Shown: piece after piece, positions 8,380-18,432 of the stretch
Layout of the letters: each line of letters opens with the position of its first letter
Numbering within the stretch: the first letter of the stretch is position 1
NCBI RefSeq assembly: GCF_000024925.1
Contig: NC_013521.1
Location: forward strand, 2,418,001 to 2,482,000
Source of the DNA: Sanguibacter keddieii DSM 10542
GTDB taxonomy: Bacteria; Actinomycetota; Actinomycetes; Actinomycetales; Cellulomonadaceae
DNA length: 64,000 nucleotides
Direction: 5' to 3'
Translations under genes and position numbers: made by a program
Notes under the pieces: generated by a model
Seen by the model: only the letters and a program-made list of their open reading frames with translations
The model's database searches: none
What the model was told of the DNA's origin: nothing

Positions 8380-8883
8380 GTGAAGACTCCTGGCACCCGC
8401 GGGCGCTCCGAGCACCGTGACGAGGTGTACCGGATCACGAACGCCGCCGACTCCCTCCGGCAGGACCAGTCCCGCCGCGCCAAGCGATACCTGATCCAGA
8501 TGGGTCTCCGCCTGGTCTGCTTCGCCGGCGCGTTCTTCGCCGACGGGTGGCTCATGTGGGCGCTGCTGGCCGGCGCCGTCCTGCTCCCCTACGCCGCCGT
8601 CATCAGCGCCAACGAGACGCGCACCAAGGGCCAGGAGACCGAGGGCCCGCTGATGGAGTACTACCAGCTGCCGAGCGCCGAGGGCGCGACCGGCCCCATG
8701 GGGCCGAGACCGGCCGCTGCGCCCGAGGAGCCGCCGTCGTACGTCTACGTGGTGGACCCGGAGGGTCCGGCCGACGGCACGACGCCCCCGACCACCCCTG
8801 AGCCGGGAGAGGATGGGACGCGAGGACCTGCGCCGGACGACGACGCCGGGACCACCGCACCGCACGAGGAGAAGCGCCCATGA
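8380..8883 (+). CDS. DUF3099-family membrane protein
   Basis: 167-residue actinobacterial membrane protein of unknown function. The start RGRSEHRDEVYRITNAADSL and the RYLIQMGLR stretch just before two adjacent hydrophobic segments (about residues 47-85) are typical of DUF3099. The C-terminal half is Pro/Gly/Asp-rich and probably disordered. It begins a three-gene unit; its stop overlaps the next ATG (ATGA). The third gene, SURF1, suggests a membrane or respiratory context, but no role can be assigned. Confidence 0.8.
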   Translation: MKTPGTRGRSEHRDEVYRITNAADSLRQDQSRRAKRYLIQMGLRLVCFAGAFFADGWLMWALLAGAVLLPYAAVISANETRTKGQETEGPLMEYYQLPSAEGATGPMGPRPAAAPEEPPSYVYVVDPEGPADGTTPPTTPEPGEDGTRGPAPDDDAGTTAPHEEKRP

Positions 8884-9125
8884 TCGACCTGCTCGGCCTC
8901 GCCGACCCCATCTCCGACGACCTCGTCTGCAGCGGCAAGGGCTGCCGCGCCGAGGCCCGCTGGGGTCTGCTGTGGAACAACCCGAAGATCCACACCCCCG
9001 CGCGCCGCAAGGTGTGGCTCGCGTGCGACGACCACCGCGAGCACCTCGAGACCTTCCTGGACGCCCGCGGCTTCCGCCACGGCACCGTCCCCGTCACCGA
9101 CCTCGAGCAGCAGCCCGCGCAGTGA
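8880..9125 (+). CDS. Small conserved Cys/His protein, 81 residues
   Basis: Short soluble protein with cysteines in CSGKGC and a later Cys-X2-His (ACDDHREHL). Together they could form a metal site. Further conserved-looking stretches are EARWGLLWNNPKIH and TPARRKVWL. I do not recognise a functional name. ATG overlaps the stop of the DUF3099 gene and the stop overlaps the GTG of the SURF1 gene, so it is translated within this unit. It may be an assembly or regulatory partner of its neighbours, which is inference only. Confidence 0.8.
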   Translation: MIDLLGLADPISDDLVCSGKGCRAEARWGLLWNNPKIHTPARRKVWLACDDHREHLETFLDARGFRHGTVPVTDLEQQPAQ

Positions 9126-10135
9126 CCGACGCCCCGCCCCCCGCACCGACGGCTCCCGCACCCGCGACGCCCGCCCCGGACGCACCCCGGGTGCAGCTGC
9201 GGACCCCGCGGCAGTGGGTCTCGCTCGCCCTCGGCGTGGCCCTGCTGTTCACCGGGTGCGTGCTCGCCGGTCGGTGGCAGTGGAACCGGCACGTCGACCG
9301 CGACGCGCAGATCGCCGTCATCGAGGCCAACTACGCCTCGCAGCCCGTGCCGATCGACGAGCTCCTCGACGGCCCCGGCGACGTGGTGCCCGCCTCCGAG
9401 GCGTGGCGCCAGGTCACCGTGACCGGGCGTTACGACGCGGACAAGACCGTGCTGCTGCGCAACCGTCCCGTCGAGGGCCAGGCGGCCTTCCACGTGCTCG
9501 TCCCCTTCGTCACCGACGAGGGCACGGTGATCGTGGTGAACCGCGGCTGGGTGCCCTACGGGGCCGACAGCGCGACTCCGGCCTCGCTGCCCGCTCCCCC
9601 GTCGGGCGACGTCGAGCTCACCCTGCGGCTGCGCGCCGACGAGCCCGCCGCGGACAACGGAGCCCCGCCCGGGCAGGCGCAGGCCATCAACACCGCCCAG
9701 GTGCTCGCCGCCGGGCCCGACGGGGCCGCGTGGGCGCAGGGCCGCACCTACAGCGGCTACGGCGTCCTGGCCGCCGAGGACGGCCAGCCCGTCCAGGGGC
9801 TCGGGACGCCTCCCGTGCCGGACACCGATCCCCGCTCCCACCTGTCCTACGCCTTCCAGTGGTGGGTCTTCGCGGTCGGCGGCGTCGCCGGGTTCCTCGT
9901 GCTGATCCGCCGCGAGCGACGGGACGCCACGCTCGACGCCCTCGGCGACCTCCCGCACCCCTTCGCGGCGCTCGGCGACCAGGACCGGGGGCGCGAGCCC
10001 GAAGCGGGTGGCGACGCCGGCACGCACGGCCAGCGCGGCGCGACCAGGTCTCCGGGTTCCTCGGCCCGCCGACGCGGGCGGCAGAGCGCCGAGGAGATCG
10101 AGGACGCGCTCATCGACTCGAGCTCGACCCGCTGA
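9122..10135 (+). CDS. SURF1-family cytochrome oxidase assembly protein
   Basis: SURF1/Shy1 family, needed for assembly of heme aa3 cytochrome c oxidase. 337 residues. A transmembrane segment at about residues 37-55 is followed by WQWNRH, then the large extracytoplasmic domain with LLRNRPVEGQAAFHVL and VVNRGWVPYG, and a second membrane segment (WWVFAVGGVAGFLVLI, about residue 245). The hydrophilic C-terminal tail of about 75 residues is an extension. GTG start overlaps the upstream stop (GTGA). ctaA for heme A synthesis lies in the same window at 27.6 kb, consistent with an aa3 oxidase. Confidence 0.88.
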   Translation: MTDAPPPAPTAPAPATPAPDAPRVQLRTPRQWVSLALGVALLFTGCVLAGRWQWNRHVDRDAQIAVIEANYASQPVPIDELLDGPGDVVPASEAWRQVTVTGRYDADKTVLLRNRPVEGQAAFHVLVPFVTDEGTVIVVNRGWVPYGADSATPASLPAPPSGDVELTLRLRADEPAADNGAPPGQAQAINTAQVLAAGPDGAAWAQGRTYSGYGVLAAEDGQPVQGLGTPPVPDTDPRSHLSYAFQWWVFAVGGVAGFLVLIRRERRDATLDALGDLPHPFAALGDQDRGREPEAGGDAGTHGQRGATRSPGSSARRRGRQSAEEIEDALIDSSSTR

Positions 10136-10157
10136 CACGCGCCTCTCGCACGGTCGA

Positions 10158-10183
10158 CGCCGGGCCCGCGGACGGACCCGGCG
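10158..10183. terminator. Hairpin between SURF1 and the SNF2 helicase gene
   Basis: Arms 10158-10168 and 10173-10183 pair at 10 of 11 positions with a CGGA loop. It lies between the two convergent stop codons and can serve both directions. Confidence 0.5.
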
Positions 10184-10202
10184 ACGCCCCGCGGGGCTCT
10201 GC

Positions 10203-12527
10203 TCAGACCACGGGGTCCGGGCGCAGCGCGTCGGTGAGCTGCCCGACGAGGGTGTCGAGCTGCACGCTGGTCGACGACGTGAGGTCGTCCTCGTCCGCGC
10301 CGTCGAGCGCGCGGGCCGCGAGCCCGGACTTGCTGTCGATGAGCTCGGCGATCCTCGAGTCGACCGTCTGCGCGGCGATGATCCTCCACGCCGTGACGGG
10401 CTCGGCCTGGCCGATGCGGTGGATGCGGTCGATGGCCTGCGTCTGCTCGGCGTAGGTCCACGACAGCTCGGCCAGCACGAGGTTCGACGCCACCTGGAGG
10501 TTGAGGCCCACCCCTGCGGCGGTGAGCGAGCAGACCACGACCTGCACCTCGGGGTCCTCGACGAAGGCGGTGATGTTCTTCTCCCGCACCTTCGGCGTCT
10601 GGTCCCCGCGGATCGACGCGTACCGGATGCCGCGGTCGGCGAAGAGCTGCTCGGCCTGGTCCATGACGTCCACGTGCTTGGCGAAGAACACCACCTTGCC
10701 GACGCTGCGGGCGAGCTGCGCGGCATAGTCGGCGGCGGGCCCGGCCTTCGCCTGGCCGATCCGGCGGACCATGGTGAACACGTTCTCGCCCCCGGCCTTC
10801 GAGGTGGAGTCCTTGAGCTCCGCCGCGGCGACCCGGCGGACGAGCTCGTGGTCGATGCCGTCGAGACCGACCTCGTCCAGGGCGGTGCTGCCGGTGCGCA
10901 TCTCCAGCGCGGCCCGGTAGCGCTGGACCAGCCGGTCGGTGAGGGCGGCCTCGGCGGCACGGATCGAGCGGCCGGCCGCTCCGTCGAGCTCGACGGGGAG
11001 GTCGGCGACCCGGCGCGCCGGGATGTCGGCGACCACGTCGATCTTGCGGCGGCGCACGATGCCCATGTCGATCACGCTGGACCGTGCGGCGGACGCGAAG
11101 CCCGGGTCGGCCGGGGTGAGCCCGGTCTCCTCGAGGGAGGCCTCGAGCGCCCCGAGCGGCACGGTGTCGTCGATCCAGCCGAGGAACTGCCAGATCGCCC
11201 GGAAGTCCTCGATGTCGTTGATGAGCGGGGTGCCGGTGAGGGCCATGAGCAGCGGCCGGGTGACCCGGGTGCGGATCCTGTCGGACAGGGCGCGGACGTG
11301 CTGGGACCGCTGGGAGGTCTTGTTCTTGATGAGGTGGGCCTCGTCGACGACCATGCCACGGAAGCCGAGGTCGCCGAGCCAGCCGATGTGCCGGTCGAGG
11401 AGCTCGTAGTTGACGATCACCACGTCGGCGAAGCCGTCCATCTGGTCGCCGTCGCCGTGCACCACGGTGGCCCGCCGCGACGGCGTCCACAGCGCCACCT
11501 CGTGGGCCCAGTTCGCCTTGACGACGTTGGGGACCACGACCAGCAGCGGGTAGGCGTCGGCGGCCTGTGCGGCGAGCAGGGCCTGCGCGGTCTTGCCGAG
11601 CCCGGGCTCGTCGGCGAGCAGGAACGTGCGGTGACCACGAGCCGCGGCCGTGATGACCTGCGCCTGGTGCGGCATGACGTCGCGGCCCCGCGGGACGGGC
11701 ACCGGACGGGGGTCGGGCAGGGGCATGCAAGCCGGTGCACCGGTGGCGGCCACCTCGAAGGACCGGAAGAGCGGCTCGAGCAGCTCCCAGCCGGACAGCC
11801 GGCGGGCACGCGGCGCGGCGCGCTGGGCCGCAGCCTCGAAGTCCGGGGCCAGGAAGGGGTTCGCCATCTGGCGCGAGACCACCGAGCGGGGCACCACCTG
11901 GGCCGAGGAGCTGAACGTCGGCGTGGTCGGGACCACGGGCGCGGGCGCCTCCTCCGGCTCGGGTGGCTCCATCCCGGCGGCCAGCAGCACCTTGCCACGG
12001 AGCGTGCGGGCGGCCTCGGAGACCCGGGCGTCGTCCGCTAGCAGCGCGAGGAGCGACGTGTCTCGCGCAGCCGTGCGCGCCAGCATGGTCGCGACGCCGT
12101 CGAGGCGCTTGAGCTCCTCGGTGCGTCGGGCCGCGGTCAGCGTCGTGTCGGTCTTGAGACGGGCACGCTCCTCGCGCACGAGCAGCGCGACGACCTGGAA
12201 CTTGGTGCGGACCGTCGGGCTGGCGGGCGGCCGCCGGACCGCGACGTCGACGTCGCGGGCGACGTCGACGAGCACCGAGACGAGTCCCTGCGGGGTCCGG
12301 CGCTGGGCGCGGCGGCGCTGGGCGTCGGGCGCACCCTGCGTGCGCTTGCTGCCCTGCGCGCGCTGACCACCCGTGGCCCGCTGCCCGCCCTGGGCACGTC
12401 CAGCGCCCTGGGCGCCCTGGGACCGTCGAGCTCCCTGGTCACCTTGGGCTCCCTGGCCCTCCTGAGAACCCTGGGCTCCCTGAGAGCCGTGCTCGCCCCC
12501 GGACCGTCTCTGGCCTCGTCGTGCCAC
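10203..12527 (-). CDS. SNF2-family DEAD/DEAH helicase with repetitive N-terminus
   Basis: 774-residue superfamily 2 ATPase of the SNF2/RapA type, which translocates on double-stranded DNA to remodel protein-DNA complexes. Motif I is LADEPGLGKTAQ, motif II VVDEAHLIKNKTSQ, motif III LMALTGTPL, and the C-terminal RecA domain has motif VI QAIDRIHRIGQ. No nuclease domain is visible. The first about 66 residues are a low-complexity Gln-Gly-Ala-rich tail (see repeat entry). The GTG at 12527 has AAGGAG seven bases upstream. It lies 65 nt downstream of the ABC-F gene on the same strand. Confidence 0.88.
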   Translation of the reverse strand: MARRGQRRSGGEHGSQGAQGSQEGQGAQGDQGARRSQGAQGAGRAQGGQRATGGQRAQGSKRTQGAPDAQRRRAQRRTPQGLVSVLVDVARDVDVAVRRPPASPTVRTKFQVVALLVREERARLKTDTTLTAARRTEELKRLDGVATMLARTAARDTSLLALLADDARVSEAARTLRGKVLLAAGMEPPEPEEAPAPVVPTTPTFSSSAQVVPRSVVSRQMANPFLAPDFEAAAQRAAPRARRLSGWELLEPLFRSFEVAATGAPACMPLPDPRPVPVPRGRDVMPHQAQVITAAARGHRTFLLADEPGLGKTAQALLAAQAADAYPLLVVVPNVVKANWAHEVALWTPSRRATVVHGDGDQMDGFADVVIVNYELLDRHIGWLGDLGFRGMVVDEAHLIKNKTSQRSQHVRALSDRIRTRVTRPLLMALTGTPLINDIEDFRAIWQFLGWIDDTVPLGALEASLEETGLTPADPGFASAARSSVIDMGIVRRRKIDVVADIPARRVADLPVELDGAAGRSIRAAEAALTDRLVQRYRAALEMRTGSTALDEVGLDGIDHELVRRVAAAELKDSTSKAGGENVFTMVRRIGQAKAGPAADYAAQLARSVGKVVFFAKHVDVMDQAEQLFADRGIRYASIRGDQTPKVREKNITAFVEDPEVQVVVCSLTAAGVGLNLQVASNLVLAELSWTYAEQTQAIDRIHRIGQAEPVTAWRIIAAQTVDSRIAELIDSKSGLAARALDGADEDDLTSSTSVQLDTLVGQLTDALRPDPVV
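12330..12488 (-). repeat. Codon-level Gln-Gly-Ala tripeptide repeats in the SNF2 helicase N-terminus
   Basis: Residues 14-66 of the helicase consist of imperfect Q-G-A, Q-G-S and Q-G-D triplets, for example GSQGAQGSQEGQGAQGDQGA. On the plus strand this shows as runs of CCCTGGG/CCTTGGG. The Gly-every-third-residue spacing recalls collagen-like sequence but without proline periodicity. Confidence 0.75.
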
Positions 12528-12592
12528 GTATCACTCCTTGTCGTTCACCGGACGCCGGCTGAGGGGCGGCGTGAGCAGGGACGGGCGGAACG

Positions 12593-14191
<1,599 letters not shown>

Positions 14192-14253
14192 AGGTAGTCC
14201 TCCGTAGGATGCCCACAAGACCCGGGGTGAGTCTTGGGGGCGGGCACAAACGC

Positions 14254-14270
14254 CACCGATCTTATCGGTG
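14254..14270. promoter_or_regulatory. Perfect 7-bp inverted repeat between the ABC-F gene and bioY
   Basis: CACCGAT-CTT-ATCGGTG is a perfect palindrome with a 3-nt spacer, in a locally AT-richer stretch that also contains TATACA on the minus strand. It lies about 63 bp before the ABC-F start and 166 bp before bioY. It could be an operator or a short hairpin. It does not look like the BioQ operator I know. Confidence 0.45.
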
Positions 14271-14435
14271 TATAGGCTTCCGACGGCACCTGATATCGCC
14301 ACGGGCTGACCGTGACGGCCTCACCAGGTCTGCCGACCGGCTCCGACGACAGTCCTCTCTGAGGCCTCGGGCGGATGCTGGGCTGGACAGCGGGCGAGGA
14401 GTTCGCTGCATCACACCTGCGACCGTGAGGCACCG

Positions 14436-15074
14436 ATGAGCGGCACGACGACCGGACCGACCGAGGAGCAGCCCGCACCCCTGGGTGAGCGACGGGGCCT
14501 CACGAGGTCGAGCACCGCGACCGACGTCGCCCTCGTGGCGACCTTCGCGGCACTGCTCGCGGTCTGCTCCTTCCTCAGCATCGGCATCGGTCCGGTGCCC
14601 ATCACCCTGCAGACCTTCGCGGTGCTGCTCTGCGGCGCGGTCCTCGGTCCGTGGCGCGGGCTGCTCGCGGTGCTCCTCTACTTCGCGGTCGGCGTGGCAG
14701 GCGTCCCCGTGTTCTCGCTCGGGGTCTCCGGCCTCGTGATCTTCACCGGCGTCTCCGCCGGGTACGCCGTCTCCTTCCCGCTCGTGGCCGTCGTCGTCGG
14801 GCTCCTCGTCCGGGCGGTCCCCGCCCGCGCCGGCCAGGCCCTCCGCAGCGCGCTCGTGATGCTCGCCTGCGTGGTCGCGACGGTCTTCGTCGTGTACCCG
14901 TTGGGGATCGTCGGGCTCATGTGGCGCGCCGACCTCACCTTCGGCGCGGCCTTCACCGTCAACGCGGCTTTCGTGCCCGGCGACCTCCTCAAGTGCGTCG
15001 CCGTGGGGATCGTGGCGACCGCCGTGCTCCGCGCCTTCCCGTCCCTGGCGACCGGCTCGCGGCGACACACGTGA
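14436..15074 (+). CDS. bioY: Biotin ECF transporter substrate-binding subunit
   Basis: S-component that binds biotin in the membrane. 212 residues with about six hydrophobic segments after a 35-residue soluble start. The BioY-typical block GPVPITLQTFAVLLCGAVLG is present, followed by the FSLGVSGLVIFTGVSAGY region. It is first in a three-gene operon with the ATPase and T-component; its stop overlaps the next GTG. GTGAGG lies eight bases before the ATG. Confidence 0.94.
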   Translation: MSGTTTGPTEEQPAPLGERRGLTRSSTATDVALVATFAALLAVCSFLSIGIGPVPITLQTFAVLLCGAVLGPWRGLLAVLLYFAVGVAGVPVFSLGVSGLVIFTGVSAGYAVSFPLVAVVVGLLVRAVPARAGQALRSALVMLACVVATVFVVYPLGIVGLMWRADLTFGAAFTVNAAFVPGDLLKCVAVGIVATAVLRAFPSLATGSRRHT

Positions 15075-15811
15075 TCGAGCTCGACTCCGTCTCGGTCTCC
15101 GTGCCCGCGAGCGCCGGGGCACGCCGAGGCCAGGACCAGCCCGACGAGGTCACGATCCTCCAGCCGACGACCCTCACGCTCACGGAGCGCTCGGTGGCCG
15201 TGATCGGCGCGAACGGCTCCGGCAAGTCGACGCTGGCCCGCCTGCTCAACGGGCTGGTCCTGCCGACCCGCGGCTACGTGCGTGTCGACGGCCTGGACAC
15301 CCACGACGACGGCCGGGCGGTCCGCAGGCTCGTCGGCTTCGTGTTCTCCGACGCCGAGGCCCAGCTGGTGATGCCGACGCCCCGTGAGGACGTCGCCCTG
15401 TCGGTGCGCCGGACCGGCGTCGAGCGCTCCCGGCGTGCGGAGCGGGTCGAGGAGGTGCTGGCCTCGGTCGGCCTCCTGCACCTCGCGGACGTCAGCGTGC
15501 ACGCGCTCTCGGGAGGGCAGAAGCAGCTGCTGGCCCTCGCCGGGGTGCTGGCGACCGAGCCGCGCGTCCTCGTGTGCGACGAGCCGACGACGCTGCTCGA
15601 CCTGCGCTGGCGCACGCACGTGACCGCGCTGCTCGGGCGCCTCGAGCAGCAGGTGGTCCACGTGACCCACGACCTCGACGCCGCGCTCCTCGCCGAGCGG
15701 GTGCTGGTCGTCGACCACGGGCGGGTCGTCGCGGACGGGGCGCCCGACGAGTCCGTGGCGGCGTACCGCGCGCTCATGGCCACCCGGGTCGGCACCACGG
15801 ACGAGCCGTGA
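15071..15811 (+). CDS. bioM: Biotin ECF transporter ATPase
   Basis: Energy-coupling ATPase of 246 residues. Walker A is GANGSGKSTLARLL, the ECF-type Q-loop region is FVFSDAEAQLVMPT, the signature is LSGGQKQLLALAGVL, and Walker B is VLVCDEPTTLLD followed by VTHDLD. GTG at 15071 overlaps the bioY stop (GTGA). In the family, BioM with BioN forms the coupling module that drives BioY; the three adjacent genes make a dedicated BioMNY transporter. Confidence 0.93.
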   Translation: MIELDSVSVSVPASAGARRGQDQPDEVTILQPTTLTLTERSVAVIGANGSGKSTLARLLNGLVLPTRGYVRVDGLDTHDDGRAVRRLVGFVFSDAEAQLVMPTPREDVALSVRRTGVERSRRAERVEEVLASVGLLHLADVSVHALSGGQKQLLALAGVLATEPRVLVCDEPTTLLDLRWRTHVTALLGRLEQQVVHVTHDLDAALLAERVLVVDHGRVVADGAPDESVAAYRALMATRVGTTDEP

Positions 15812-16524
15812 CGCCAGGACCGTCGGACAGCAGCAGCGGGGTGGCGCGCCAGCCCCGCCGCCGTGCACCCCGCACCCGGTGGACGGGGCCGCTCGGCCTC
15901 TACTCCCCCGGTTCGACGTGGCTGCACCGCCTGAGCCCTGGGTGGAAGATCCTCACCCTCGCCGTGCTGTCGGTCGCGCTCACCGTGTGGCGCACGCCTG
16001 CCGTCGCCCTCACGGCGCTCGGGGTCGCCGTGCTCCTGCTCGTGGTGAGCGGGGCGCCGCTGCGCCAGACCGCACGGGCGCTGCTGCCCGTGACGCTCGT
16101 CGCGGCGCTGCTCGGGGTCTTCCAGTGGTGGTCACGCGACCTGTCCGCGGCGGTCGCCGTGTCGGGGACCCTGCTCGCCCTGGTCGTCACCGCGACCGTC
16201 GTGACGGTCACCTCGCCCGCAGACCGGGTGCTCGACACCGTCGTGCGGGCCGCCGGGCCGCTGCGTCACGTGGGGCTGTCCCCGGAGGTGGTGGGGCTCA
16301 CCGTGACGCTCATGCTGCGCTCTGTCCCGCTGCTCGTCGAGCTCGCGTGGGAGGTGCGCGACGCGGCCCGGGCCCGCGGGCTCGAGCGGTCGCCGCGCGC
16401 CTACCTGGTGCCCTTCGTGCTGCGCACCGTCGCCCGCGCCCACCGCACGGGCGACGCCCTCGCCGCGCGGGGGATCGTGGACGGGGACGACGTCGAGGAG
16501 AGCCGCAGGAGGCCTAGGACCTGA
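15808..16524 (+). CDS. bioN: Biotin ECF transporter transmembrane (T) component
   Basis: Membrane coupling protein of 238 residues. After a basic N-terminus, LHRLSPGWKILTLAVLSVAL begins the membrane core of several helices. Near the C-terminus two Ala-Arg-Gly motifs are visible (AARARGLERS and LAARGIVDG), the coupling signatures of ECF T-components that contact the ATPases. GTG at 15808 overlaps the bioM stop. Last gene of bioYMN. Confidence 0.92.
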   Translation: MTPGPSDSSSGVARQPRRRAPRTRWTGPLGLYSPGSTWLHRLSPGWKILTLAVLSVALTVWRTPAVALTALGVAVLLLVVSGAPLRQTARALLPVTLVAALLGVFQWWSRDLSAAVAVSGTLLALVVTATVVTVTSPADRVLDTVVRAAGPLRHVGLSPEVVGLTVTLMLRSVPLLVELAWEVRDAARARGLERSPRAYLVPFVLRTVARAHRTGDALAARGIVDGDDVEESRRRPRT

Positions 16525-16573
16525 GACGGGACCTCGCCGGCGGAGGACGCCCTCCAGCGGCCGCTCTTCCCCG

Positions 16574-17602
16574 TCAGCCCGTGGGCTCAGGTCCCGGCTC
16601 GACCGGTGCGGGGAGAGCAGGCTCGGGCGTCGAGGGCGTGAGGAACGTCGAGACGACCGTGGGGCCGTGATCGGACCACCACTCGAGGGCGTGCGGCACC
16701 GCCACGAGAAGCCCCACGACCATCCCGACACGCACCAGACCGCCCACCAAGGTTCGTCCTCGGCGCTGGTCGCGCTTCCTCGCCGACGGTCGGCGCCTCG
16801 GCGGCTGCCCAGCCGCCCGCGTCCTCGCCGGGGCGGGGCTCGACCGTCCCGCACCCGTCCGTCCTCGCCCTGTCGGACGAGCAGGCTCCGAGCGCACCGT
16901 GAACCCGGCCCTCGCGAGGGTCTGCGTCGCGAGGTCGGCCGACGTGAGCACCTCGGGCGACCTCGGGCCGCCGAGATCTGTCGCGAGGAACCGGGCGACG
17001 TCGGCGACCTCGTAGGCGCTGAGCCGCAGGGGCAGCGACACGAGGTGCTCGACGAGAGCGGACCGTCCGACGACGGTGGTCTGGCCGAGGACCACCGGCT
17101 CGACGTCCTGCGCGACGAGGCACAGCACCGGGTGCACGGCGCTGCGGTGCGCCGCGGCGAGCCGTGCGCCGACGGCGGTCGTGGCTGTCGTGGCGGAGGT
17201 CGTCTCGCGCTCCCGCGAGTACCCGTTCTGCCGCAGCACGCCGTCGCGGACCACGACCTCACCCGTCCAGTTCTTGGCGTCGACCACGACGACGCCACCG
17301 GGGCCCACGGCGATGTGGTCGATGTTGGCCTTCGGCCGGCCGGGCCAGTGGACGTCGTGCAGCGAGACCCAGCCGTACCGCTCGAGGAACCCGAGGGCCT
17401 GCGCGACGAGCCGCTCACCCTCGGCGCCCTGGGAGTAGGTGCGGAGCCGCCGTTCGGCCTGCCGCAGCTGCTCGGCGACGGCGGCGTCCGCGCCTTCGCC
17501 CATCGCCTGGTCCTCGCGCAGCCGCGCGGCCCGTCTCGACGCGCGCGAGGCCAGCTCCTCGGCCCCGGCACCTGGCAGGTTGGTGTCGTGTGATTCCCCC
17601 AT
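16574..17602 (-). CDS. NERD domain protein with C-terminal membrane segment
   Basis: NERD (nuclease-related) domain protein of about 342 residues. The N-terminal part is charged and helical (residues 15-60). The NERD core follows with VHWPGRPKANIDHIAVG and VVVVDAKNWTGEV, which contain the family's Asp and D-X-K residues. A basic Arg/Pro-rich stretch at about 245-285 precedes one hydrophobic segment (VRVGMVVGLLVAVPHALEWW). NERD proteins are thought to act in DNA processing; function here is unproven. The ATG at 17602 lacks a clear ribosome-binding site; an in-frame ATG at 17665 with AGGAT upstream is an alternative and would overlap the divergent promoter. Confidence 0.75.
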   Translation of the reverse strand: MGESHDTNLPGAGAEELASRASRRAARLREDQAMGEGADAAVAEQLRQAERRLRTYSQGAEGERLVAQALGFLERYGWVSLHDVHWPGRPKANIDHIAVGPGGVVVVDAKNWTGEVVVRDGVLRQNGYSRERETTSATTATTAVGARLAAAHRSAVHPVLCLVAQDVEPVVLGQTTVVGRSALVEHLVSLPLRLSAYEVADVARFLATDLGGPRSPEVLTSADLATQTLARAGFTVRSEPARPTGRGRTGAGRSSPAPARTRAAGQPPRRRPSARKRDQRRGRTLVGGLVRVGMVVGLLVAVPHALEWWSDHGPTVVSTFLTPSTPEPALPAPVEPGPEPTG

Positions 17603-17664
17603 GGTCGGTGCATCGGCACGACCTGCCGTGGACCTGAGCACCTGCCGGCGGCCAGCAGCAGGCA

Positions 17665-17670
17665 TATCCT
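17665..17670 (+). promoter_or_regulatory. -10 box of the DUF402 gene, probable leaderless transcript
   Basis: TATCCT is followed by GCCCAG and the ATG at 17677, with no Shine-Dalgarno sequence. Confidence 0.5.
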
Positions 17671-17676
17671 GCCCAG

Positions 17677-18328
17677 ATGCCTCCGACCGACAGCGCAGCC
17701 ACGCCCCGTCCCGACCACGGGCACGCCCTCCCCTCCGACCAGGTCGCACCGGCTGAGACCGGTCGCCCGACCGGGACGCGACCGTCGCTGGCCCCCGGTG
17801 ACGCCGTGCCCGTCCGCTGGACCAAGTGGCCCGGGACCGAGCACTGGGAGCACGAGTGCGTGTGGCTCGGGTCGGACGAGCACGGGGACTGGCTGGGCCA
17901 ACGGGCCGGGACGCGGTCCTGGCGTCCCGGTCGCGACGTGGTGGCCGGTACGGCGAACGTGGTGCTCGTCCCGGTCGAGGGCGACTGGGTGGCGACGTTC
18001 TAACCCGCCCGGGCACGAGACGACGATGGAGGTCTACATCGACCTCGGTCGATCCGTGGGGTGGTCGGCGGACGCCCCTGCCGCGGTGGTCGGCATCGAC
18101 ATGGACCTCGACGTGGTGCGAGACGGCCGACGCGGCACCTGGGTCGACGACGAGGACGAGCTGGTCGAGCACGCCGCGCTCTGGGGCTACCCGCCCGAGG
18201 TCGTCACCCACCTCGAGGAGGTCGCGCACCGGCTCCGCGACGAGGTGGAGGCCCACCGGGCCCCGTTCAACACCGCGACGCCTTCCGGGTGGCTCGACCG
18301 GCTGGCGAGCACCACCAGCCCCACCTGA
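17677..18328 (+). pseudogene. DUF402 protein gene interrupted by a +1 frameshift
   Basis: The first frame (17677-18003, 108 codons) ends in GDWVATF followed by TAA. The next frame continues exactly where a DUF402 protein should: skipping the single T at 18001 gives VATFNPPGHETTMEVYIDLG, then the family's IDMDLDVVRDG, VDDEDELVEH, WGYPPEVV and a C-terminal PF element. The restored product would be 216 residues, a normal length, with the N-terminal about 40 residues disordered. DUF402 proteins include nucleoside-phosphate phosphatases with a metal-binding acidic cluster, visible in the second half. Sequencing error, true mutation, or (less likely) programmed slippage at TTC-TAA are the options. 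A downstream ATG at 18025 could start the second part alone. Confidence 0.75.
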
Positions 18329-18352
18329 GCCTCGGCGCGGCTCCGCCCCGCG

Positions 18353-18400
18353 ACGCACCGACGGCCCGGCTCCCTCGCGGGGGCCGGGCCGTCGGTGCGT
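18353..18400. terminator. Strong bidirectional hairpin between the DUF402 and suf units
   Basis: Arms 18353-18370 and 18383-18400 are perfectly complementary over 18 bp, with a 12-nt loop. It sits between the convergent DUF402 gene and the end of the suf operon. Confidence 0.8.
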
Positions 18401-18432
18401 GCTGCTGGCTCAGAGCTCAGGCGTGCGTGTCC

